Assembly: GCA_030849075.1 (NCBI GenBank)
Contig: JASAOO010003424.1
Location: 1 to 59,004 of the forward strand
Origin: Zelonia costaricensis
Lineage: Eukaryota > Euglenozoa > Kinetoplastea > Trypanosomatida > Trypanosomatidae
Reading direction: 5' to 3'
DNA length: 59,004 nt
Part shown: positions 52,701 through 59,004 of the stretch, piece after piece
Numbering within the stretch: the stretch's first letter is position 1
How the letters are laid out: every line of letters begins with the position of its first letter
The notes under the pieces: model-generated
Database searches by the model: none
What the model saw: only the letters and a program-made list of their open reading frames with translations
What the model was told of the DNA's origin: nothing
Program-made: the position numbers and the translations under genes

Positions 52701-53642
52701 GAAGAGGAAGAAAATGCAGTGGAAGAGGATCACGGCAGTGCGGCTGCTGTGAAGGGCGAGGCGGAGGAGGACGCTGCCGACGCCGTCGTGAAGAAGGAAG
52801 AAGACGACGAGGAAGAGACGGGCGTCGGGGCCTTGGATGCGGTCGATGCCGCCGCTCTCGCTCCCCCTGTTGCACACGACGTCAACACCGCGGGTGTCGA
52901 GGTCGTGAAGCGCGAGGAGGACGAGGAGCACGAGCTCAGAGGCGATGAGGTGGGCGAGGGTGCGCCCGCCGCTGATGGCCACAACAGCGACGCGACCGCC
53001 GATGAGGCGGAGGAGCCGCCGGTCAGCGCCGAGACCGACGCAAGGGATGCGGAAGATGCGGAAGGAGAGGCCGCACCGACCACCGGAGGAGCCGCGCAAG
53101 AAGCGGAGGTGAACACTGCGGAGAGCTCACTGAATGCGGCAAGAACAGCGCCCGTTGCACCCGCGACCGCAACGCTGCCTCCGCCGCCGCCAGCGCAGCC
53201 GCGCACACCGCAACAGACGCCCCCACCCCCGCAGCAGCAGCAACAGCATCTGCAGCCCAAACTCGTGTCCCCACCACGCCCAGTCGCGCCGCAGCACAAG
53301 AAACAGCATCCACCCCCTCCCACCGCACAATGGCCGCACCACCAACACCAGCAGCAGCAGCAGCCACAGCCGTTTATGTGGTCGGCGCAGCAGCCGATGC
53401 AACAACACGCTTCTCAGGGGCAGTCCAGCATTTTGGGCGACTCGGTGCCGGGTGGCGTCGCGACGGCGGCTCCGGCCCAGCGCCCGCCTGTCTTTGGCGG
53501 CCCGGCGGGGGGCAGTGCGTTTGGCTCGGCGTCTGCGCCGGCCCTTTCCCAGCCGGTACTCCCGACGCCCGCCACCAACCGACCCGTTTTCGAGACCAGC
53601 CCCTTCTTCTCCAACTTCGGGTTCGGAGAGGAGGATGAATAG
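49800..53642 (+). CDS. Ala/Glu-rich coiled-coil protein with C-terminal FG motifs (possible nucleoporin)
   Basis: This 1280-aa protein starts with an acidic, disordered N-terminus (about residues 1-100). A long Ala-rich helical part follows (about 100-860). A clear coiled coil lies near 880-965 (for example QARAEVAELQAHVAQLQARL). Next comes a Glu/Lys-rich acidic segment (about 965-1110) and a Pro/Gln-rich tail. The last 50 residues hold sparse FG motifs: F1232-G (VFGGP), F1241-G (AFGSA), and F1273-G-F-G (SNFGFG). FG motifs after a helical domain are typical of nuclear pore proteins, so a nucleoporin role is plausible, but there are few motifs and I cannot place it in a named Nup group. Three psi-K-x-E sites lie at K985, K998 and K1037. 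No signal peptide or membrane helix is seen. The ATG at 49800 is the first in the coding-biased frame. Confidence 0.65.
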   Translation: MDSEAFADEENAVAPSAPTPDVAVDSPPSGGPTAQTPSLPPQPQPGAERDDAEAREPTTHSAKETTGGASPGPAASADEEEGSGENEDEEEDGDGEGEEGDGGYAAEFRSLLFRVADLAAQEGQRVQQGDFALRMTQREARLLTAAAAQQQAHLSRHSDAAISPSAHADRAGPSPTASAPPCAADAAGAVAADARLAALAHRIDAAQQQQRRGTDAAGLLSSHRRTLHADAAHEAAVQDVAAELLLRLCAWAGLPASATDDGSDAAEDGETSVDDVSFNAGAEDAGPAAASDLWQKQATGLATLGGTLAKVHALFADAECRTHMSVIATALTEVGRQSQHVLQELQGLTAAELRLEADLAQRRGCALEWGLFAAHAQQALEMRDLYAPATVEEMRAVALRKVLLRRRQELQSALTVLLLRAAERHCNSEAAAEAAAGSATSTPPSPCSFSSPPHEVTPEMCKATADACTRYDGLRDRLWRELLYLKKCARRTLGPAWVAGAEACGLASVTAHTGERADARAVTAVLEDDLRRATYDAIARLLRLVAAAPLTPVHGGGDGEESAESPDGSVGREATASAEAERALPSPPGSPSSVAESAAADLPSPRLEGRVRVLSLLEAVQTRTNSLVALLIENAKHWQRTLDGVVEVQLCAGGTAEDAWRRTADLLLQRCTATGHDGAVAPVDAAASELSPVLAHEQRLLDRVHAAQSGIVAAMKAALARVRDECVTPLEEERRAVAVLLRLLQLADEAMATTPGSAAHCLTTTSTPALENIAQLLHASTPSTADAMGALNGPPLCLPGLPRRVETVQAALRPLSAASAAQLSATTAPLRAAVAETQATLDQYAQYSMAEVPALLEKAQAATKELHARLAESVARDSQSAALALEIEERRTALTQVTTTGRTALSSAVDQARAEVAELQAHVAQLQARLALQAAEAEARATGVCAAEAEAWRSLLEEAPQPESEKEEEEENAVEEDHGSAAAVKGEAEEDAADAVVKKEEDDEEETGVGALDAVDAAALAPPVAHDVNTAGVEVVKREEDEEHELRGDEVGEGAPAADGHNSDATADEAEEPPVSAETDARDAEDAEGEAAPTTGGAAQEAEVNTAESSLNAARTAPVAPATATLPPPPPAQPRTPQQTPPPPQQQQQHLQPKLVSPPRPVAPQHKKQHPPPPTAQWPHHQHQQQQQPQPFMWSAQQPMQQHASQGQSSILGDSVPGGVATAAPAQRPPVFGGPAGGSAFGSASAPALSQPVLPTPATNRPVFETSPFFSNFGFGEEDE

Positions 53643-54484
53643 CAGGGGGGGGGGCATGAACGGTCGGCGGGGGGGGAGGGGGGCAGGGGAGGGGAGGGGG
53701 CCCGCGGAACGCGATTGCGTCTCGTTTCTGCCACCCGATCAACCGTCTCTCTTTGCCCTGCAGCCTGACACGCGAACAAGTCGTTGTGCACCACGCGTGG
53801 TCAACAAGTCAGAGAAAGTGGACGAGGAAGCTCGCCTTTCATGTGCTGCTGATCTACCGCGAACGACGTCCGCGCACTTTGCGGCATCGGCATCGGACGC
53901 TTTTCTTCATGAACGCACGAAAAAGTAAAGAGAATCTGCTCGAGTGGGCTGAGGGAGATGCCGAGGCGACCCCGAGGCGACCCAATGCGACACTTGCCAC
54001 GACGTACTCATCGCTGTTTTCCTTCGCAATCTTAGTGAACTGTGACGTACCGCTGCTCCACTGTCTTCGACGTTTTTCTTCTTGTCACTCGAGCACTGCA
54101 CCGTCACCCTTCTCTGCCCCTCCGCACACACACACACGTAAACGTACACGCAAGCGCGCTCTCACTCGTGGGGAAGCGACCGTCACAACTACACTTGTAC
54201 ACACACACACACACACACTCGGTCTGAGGCGGAGGCACTCATACATTGCCTTCGTGCAGCCCAGCTGCCTCCAGTTGCTGCTCGCGTGGCGTCACCTCCC
54301 CCGCCCCGTTCTCCACATACAGGCGCCTAGCCCACTTTACATGTGGAGGCTCGCGGCGACGGTCCCTCGAGCGCCCGACTAGCCGAAGTAGAGCACAGAG
54401 CACGCCCACAAAGAAACCAACAATAGAGCAACCCACCGTGCCCATCACCTCCTTCTCATTATCCCCTACAGGAGGCCTCCAGCA
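53643..54484. other. Intergenic/UTR region between the FG-motif gene and GPI1
   Basis: No supported gene. A G-rich stretch follows the stop (53643-53700). A CA tract lies at 54199-54219. Three plausible AG acceptors precede GPI1: 54034-54035, 54092-54093 and 54470-54471. Confidence 0.75.
54441..54471 (+). promoter_or_regulatory. Candidate spliced-leader acceptor closest to the GPI1 start
   Basis: The tract at 54441-54469 ends in AG at 54470-54471, leaving only 13 nt before ATG 54485. This is short for a trypanosomatid 5' UTR, so the upstream acceptors at 54034-54035 or 54092-54093 may be used instead. Confidence 0.3.
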
Positions 54485-57181
54485 ATGCCGCTCTCGAGCA
54501 CGACGGAGATTTGCATGCTGGTGTGGCCGGCGTCGGCCGCCACGCAGGTGCTGGGCCCGGACGACTCCATTGCCTGGGTGGTTGGGTGGAACGACCGCAG
54601 CCTGTACATCATTGTTGCCTGGTTCCTGCGCAACTGCACGCTGCCGGAGGCCAAGGTGGAGCTGCATCGCATCCAGGCCGTGCTAAAGAATTACCATGGC
54701 AACCTCATCGAGATGCCGTACCGCAACCTGACCATCCTCGGCTGCGTGCGACCCAACAGCGCCCCCTCCTCCTTCAACCTCGACTACGCCGCAGAGGAGG
54801 ACGACATCCGGCAGGCTCGCAAGGACAGCTACCTCTGGCTGGAGCTGCTCGAGGGGCCGGTTCTGGCGGAGCTGTGGTGCTGCGGGGCGCGCGTGCAGCC
54901 GTGCCAGCTGCACGTCGTCCGCTGCGACCCCTCCAAGGTGCTTTCGATCCGCCCCTCCATCTTCACCGCCACGGCGCTGTACGGCGTTTCGGGGGTGCGG
55001 CAGCTCCAAAGCGGCGCGGCGCCGGTGTGCGCCCCCGGTGCGGGCTCGAACCTCGAGGGTGTGCTCCTGCCCCCGGTGATGCGCAAGGAGGCGGAGCCGC
55101 GCGCGCTGAAGCGGCCGCAGCAGCGCCGGCGCAACCCGGCCGTCGTGAACGACTCCATCGCGCTGGCGGCGGACGACAGCTTCTTCTACTCCGACCGCGA
55201 CACGGCGGAGCGCATCGCCTCCATGACGGACCGCCGCCGCAGCGCCGTCGTCAACGCGAACCACAGCCCCACCGCCCCAGCCAGCAGCTCCTTCAACCGC
55301 GACGCCGGGCTGAACTCTGCCAGCCTGTCCACCGCCACGGTCGGCCGCGACTGGTCGCGCGGTACCGGCGGCGGTGCTAGCGCGGCACGCGAGCACTTGA
55401 CACAGGGCACAATACCAGACGAGAGCGTCTCCCTTTCTGAGGGCGACGGCAGTGTGACGCTGGTGCCGGCCGGTGCGCTGGTGCTGAGCGACTCGGAAGT
55501 GGAGCACGTGGACAGCTACGAACGCAGGGCGCGGCAGCCGTCGCCGCCGCACACGAGCAAGGACATGCAGCCGCAGCGGCCAGCACCGCTCTCGCAGAGC
55601 GTGACGGCTCCGCCACCGCCACAGCCCGGGGTGCCGCCGCGGCTCGACTTCACGTCGACGACCGACCGGGCGGAGATGAGCGTGTTTCTGGCAACGATGC
55701 GGGCGGGCCGGAACGTGCGCCGCGTTATCCAGAACGAGCCGCCGCACCAGTACATCGAGGAGGACCTGCCGGAGCCGCTGACGGGGCTGACCAAGTTCAC
55801 TGTCGACTGTCTTAGCAGGTACGTGGTCGGAACGCTGAGGCTGCTGCGTTTCAGCAAGACCGCGGAGCTGCTGCTCTACCGCTCCGCCGAGTTCGCGCAT
55901 TTTCTCTGCGCCGTGAGCTCGGCGACCGTCTCGTGTGGCCTGCACCCCGTGCTCCCCCACCAGGTGTCGTCCTCTGTCAACCAGCGCTACGTGTGCATCT
56001 TTGGCTACATTTCGCGCTGCGCCGTGGACCTGATTCTTGGCGTGCTCGTGTACCTCTGTGTGTCAGCCTGGGGCCCGTCCCTGTACGTTTCCTCGCAGTA
56101 CGTGACGCGGCACTGGCTCTACGAGGTGCACGCCGCCTACATGGACTGGTTCGACGGCTACCCGGCCGGGCTGAAGGTGAACGAGGACCTCAACATGGCC
56201 CTCTGCTTCTTCGCCAAGTGCGTGCTCGAGCTCTGGGACTCGCTGCTGACGTGGTCGCCGGCGACACTGCCCAGCCTCGGCTCCATCCATCTCGAGGGCG
56301 CGAACACCACCGCCCTCCTGCCCACCGTCACGGCCGCCCCATCGATGAGCTGGGCCTACCCGACGTCAGAGGATCAGCTTCGGGCCGTGTACGAGTGGGT
56401 TGGCATGGCCTTTCACCTGCGCGTCTTCTGCCTCCTCGGCTGCAGCACCGCGGCCGCCTTCGTCTCCGACCTCACGGGCCTCGTCTCCTTGCACCTGCGC
56501 TTCCTCTACCACGCCATCGCGCTACCCTACCGCTTCGCCCTCCACCTGCTGCGCAACCTGTTCCGGCAGTTCTACGGCGTCAAGTACAACCCGCTGCGGC
56601 GTCGCTACGACGGCTACCACTTCGAGACGGATCAGATGCTGGCCGCCACCTTTCTCTTCGTCATAATCTTCTTCCTCTTCCCGACGCTGCTGGTGTACTA
56701 CGTGTACTTCGCCATCGTGCTTGGCTCCATCTGGGCGATGGAGTCGTGCCTGGAGTGCATTGCCTACCTCTCCCTCAACGTTCCCATACACCCCATCGTG
56801 TACTGGCTGCTGGAGCGGCACCGCCTGACCGGCGGCGTGGCTCTCTCCAACCCAGTGATCACCAGCGTGCGACGCTTCCTTGGCCGTGGCAGCCGCCCGG
56901 GCAGCGAGGAGGAGGAGCTCGCCTCGCACACGGTGGAGGTGACGGTGGAGGCACTGCCCCTGCCCTTGTCCATGATGCTGACAGACTTCTTCGTCGTCGT
57001 CGACATTCTCATGGCCCGGCTGCAGCCCGCGAAGCTGGTGTCCCTCATGCTGCGCGGACGGGTGGAGTGGTCGCCGAAGATGACGGACGTCATCGGGCCG
57101 CACCTCCTGACGAGCTGCGTCTCGCCGCGCTGCACTCTTTGCGTGCCTCCAGCCAAGAAGGCCGCGTCGCCGAAGAAGTGA
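54485..57181 (+). CDS. GPI1: GPI-GlcNAc transferase subunit GPI1 (PIG-Q)
   Basis: This 898-aa membrane protein is a subunit of the complex that starts GPI anchor synthesis by moving GlcNAc onto phosphatidylinositol at the ER. Gpi1 is not the catalytic subunit; it stabilises the complex. The conserved Gpi1 domain occupies about residues 440-790. Hydrophobic segments are at about 499-535 (ISRCAVDLILGVLVYLCVSA), 641-694 and 718-765. The hallmark block is KYNPLRRRYDG, followed by TDQMLAATFLFVIIFFLFPT and VYYVYFAIV, as in yeast Gpi1. The N-terminal part (about 1-175), with WVVGWNDRSLYI and LRNCTL, also fits. Residues about 180-420 are a long Ser/Pro/Ala/Arg-rich insertion that makes the protein larger than yeast Gpi1 (about 600 aa). 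The gene suits the heavily GPI-anchored surface of trypanosomatids. Confidence 0.9.
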   Translation: MPLSSTTEICMLVWPASAATQVLGPDDSIAWVVGWNDRSLYIIVAWFLRNCTLPEAKVELHRIQAVLKNYHGNLIEMPYRNLTILGCVRPNSAPSSFNLDYAAEEDDIRQARKDSYLWLELLEGPVLAELWCCGARVQPCQLHVVRCDPSKVLSIRPSIFTATALYGVSGVRQLQSGAAPVCAPGAGSNLEGVLLPPVMRKEAEPRALKRPQQRRRNPAVVNDSIALAADDSFFYSDRDTAERIASMTDRRRSAVVNANHSPTAPASSSFNRDAGLNSASLSTATVGRDWSRGTGGGASAAREHLTQGTIPDESVSLSEGDGSVTLVPAGALVLSDSEVEHVDSYERRARQPSPPHTSKDMQPQRPAPLSQSVTAPPPPQPGVPPRLDFTSTTDRAEMSVFLATMRAGRNVRRVIQNEPPHQYIEEDLPEPLTGLTKFTVDCLSRYVVGTLRLLRFSKTAELLLYRSAEFAHFLCAVSSATVSCGLHPVLPHQVSSSVNQRYVCIFGYISRCAVDLILGVLVYLCVSAWGPSLYVSSQYVTRHWLYEVHAAYMDWFDGYPAGLKVNEDLNMALCFFAKCVLELWDSLLTWSPATLPSLGSIHLEGANTTALLPTVTAAPSMSWAYPTSEDQLRAVYEWVGMAFHLRVFCLLGCSTAAAFVSDLTGLVSLHLRFLYHAIALPYRFALHLLRNLFRQFYGVKYNPLRRRYDGYHFETDQMLAATFLFVIIFFLFPTLLVYYVYFAIVLGSIWAMESCLECIAYLSLNVPIHPIVYWLLERHRLTGGVALSNPVITSVRRFLGRGSRPGSEEEELASHTVEVTVEALPLPLSMMLTDFFVVVDILMARLQPAKLVSLMLRGRVEWSPKMTDVIGPHLLTSCVSPRCTLCVPPAKKAASPKK

Positions 57182-59004
57182 GCCTGCAGAGCAAAGAAAG
57201 GGCCAGGTCACCCACACGCGCCCTCCCTTCTCCGTCCCCCCCCCCCCTTGGCGTCGTAGTGCGCACAGTACGCGTTTAGTCGTCTGTGGTGTTGTCTCCA
57301 CCTCTTCACTCGTCCAACCCGCTTGCGCGTCTGTGGCGCGTGTGGCGTGTGGCGCGCTCCCTTTGTTGTTGTTGTTGTTGTGGCGTGGCGTTTGCCCAGT
57401 GTGGGCCTCCTCTCTATGGGCGATGACGAAAAAAAAAAAAGAGAAACCCTCTCTTTTCCTTCACCCAGGGCAGGCCCTTGCTCCTTGCCCATCTCCTGTC
57501 ATCGTGGCGCACGTGTAGCGATGGGTGCCAGTCGACGTCGCAGAGACTGCATGCACGTGAATGAGCAGAAGTCATGCCGTGCTTGTGATACCTCTCTGGA
57601 TCTGCACAACTCTCGCAAGGCACCGAAAAGGTCCATGATGGGGGCACCCCCCCCCCTTCTCCCCGCAGCGTGCCAGCGACGCCGCGCGTACGCCTCTACA
57701 CACGCCAAAAAAAGAAGCCTGACTGATGGCATTGTATGTGTGCAGCGGCTCCCCCCCCCTCCTCCCCGCCCCCTCCCTTCTCCGCCGCCGCCCACGCCAT
57801 CGACTCGGTCGCGGTGGCCTTCGGTGCTCACCTCCTGCTGCCCGCGTGCAATCGAGGTCGCACGCAGGCGAGGGTCCCCTCGTTGATCTGCATCAGCCAC
57901 TCTCCGTCTTTTTTGCACCTACTCCGCTCCCTTTTGTTTTCTCTTTGTGCTTCGTCCCATCTCGTCCGCATCTCCTGCTCGAACGCGAAACTGACGCACG
58001 CACACACACATGCACACGCACACACACACACGCGCAACCGTGTTCATTCTGATTTCTCGCCACGGCGCTGCGTTGACACGTTCGCGCACCCCTCGCACTG
58101 GCCCCTCCCATGAAAAAAACAACAACACAAAAAGAAGCTCGCTTGTTTTGCCGTGGCCTGTCCACGTAGTTTGTCCGTGCCTAGCTCAGACCTCCGCGCC
58201 CCCCCTCTTCTCCATTTAGCCGAGTCCTTAAACACACACACACACGCTCTTCCCCCACCCCGTAGTGCTGTCCAGCGGTCCCAGCTGCCGCCTGCTGCGA
58301 CCAGGAAAGCAGGCGCAACACGCCTCCCTCTCGCTCCTACCGCACACGTGTGTTTTCTTCTCTTTTGTTGGTCCCAACTCCCGCTATCCGCCTGTTACTA
58401 GGGCGGAGACAGGCCGACGTGCAGTCAGCCCAGCTCTTTTCATTGTCATCTCTCGACTCCTGCCACGGTCTTTCCCGAGCTCGCCTCATCGCCGACCCGT
58501 GCCGCGTGCGACGCGTTCGCCAACGCAGCTCCTGTCGTCGCCGGCGCCCCGACTGCGGCGCCCTGTTGCCTCGGCGCTCGTCCCGCCCTTCGCCTACGCT
58601 CAGTGCTTCCGTCCGCAGCCTTTTCTCGCCTTCCCTTTGCTCCGCTCCGCGGGCGGTGTGAACCCGTGTCTCGCATACCCGGCGGTTCCGTGAGAGGTTG
58701 CTGTAGGGTTCGTCGTGATTTGGCGCCCGTGTCGGTATCTGTGTCAGTGTGGGCTCCTGTTCCGCACGCACGTCTCCGCTACCGCCACTTCGCGTTGCTG
58801 CTTCTGTTTTCTATTTCAGGCTCCCCCCCCCCCTCCCCCCGCAGTTCCCACACATCAGAGGACGCACGCGCAGACACCCCCTCCCCCCTCTCGCTCGCCC
58901 CCCCCCCCTCCCTCCTGTCTTCCTCTTCGACAGACGTACAAGACCACCGTCACGTGTGGGCTTCTTTCTTCTCCCTCTTCGTCACCCACATTGCTTGTCA
59001 TTCC
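57182..59004. other. Non-coding region downstream of GPI1
   Basis: No supported gene to the window end. It holds C-runs near 57235-57248 and 57642-57656, an A-run near 57429-57440, CA-rich DNA near 57996-58032 and 58232-58245, and C-rich tracts near the end. It should include the GPI1 3' UTR and perhaps the 5' UTR of an unseen downstream gene. Confidence 0.7.

Noticed and set aside
57509..57886. Small frame downstream of GPI1 with several Cys and basic residues
   Set aside because: Short, the second half is a proline run from C-tracts, and nothing matches a known zinc-binding pattern.

Overview
The window looks like nuclear DNA of a trypanosomatid protist, most likely a Leishmania-like member of the Leishmaniinae. 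The evidence is: twelve recognisable protein genes all on the + strand with no introns; strong preference for G or C at third codon positions; long pyrimidine-rich intergenic DNA with many (CA)n/(GT)n tracts; and a polypyrimidine tract plus AG upstream of nearly every start codon, as expected for spliced-leader trans-splicing. Several proteins also match families known in kinetoplastids. I see no strand switch, so the window is best read as the inside of one polycistronic transcription unit. I did not find rRNA, tRNA, CRISPR, transposase or reverse-transcriptase genes. Species and chromosome cannot be set from sequence alone.

Layout, left to right. 1-3249 is intergenic. A C-8 sterol isomerase (ERG2/sigma-1 family) lies at 3250-3921. 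A secreted leucine-rich-repeat protein is at 5972-7384. After a 3.7 kb gap comes a VIT/CCC1-type vacuolar iron transporter-like protein (11140-12012). A very large UDP-glucose:glycoprotein glucosyltransferase (UGGT) is at 13658-18976, followed by a DUF4140/DUF4139 protein (20185-22059) and a large SF1 (Upf1/NFX1/ZNFX1-type) helicase with an added zinc knuckle and a cold-shock-like region (23923-28698). Next are a membrane-anchored short-chain dehydrogenase (30251-31609), an unrecognised 432-aa protein (32671-33969) and an importin-7/8-like nuclear import receptor (35267-38581). A 4.7 kb gap precedes an unrecognised 770-aa protein with a possible acylation signal (43319-45631). A 4.2 kb gap precedes a 1280-aa Ala-rich coiled-coil protein with a few C-terminal FG motifs (49800-53642). 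The last gene is a GPI1/PIG-Q subunit of the GPI-GlcNAc transferase (54485-57181), followed by 1.8 kb of non-coding sequence.

Trypanosomatid transcription units are not functional operons, so neighbours need not act together. Even so, several genes serve the secretory and membrane system: sterol synthesis, ER glycoprotein quality control, GPI anchor synthesis, a secreted LRR protein and a metal transporter. Two others (importin and the FG-motif protein) may belong to nuclear transport. Expression control is expected to be post-transcriptional, through the long UTRs. Candidate splice acceptors are listed, but they are pattern-based and need RNA evidence.

The observations I find most worth following up are: the VIT-like protein lacking conserved pore residues while keeping its metal-binding helix residues; the unusual domain mix of the SF1 helicase; three sumoylation-type motifs in the FG-motif protein; the oversized UGGT ending without a KDEL-like signal; and an A18 run in intergenic DNA that could mark a retroposon tail.
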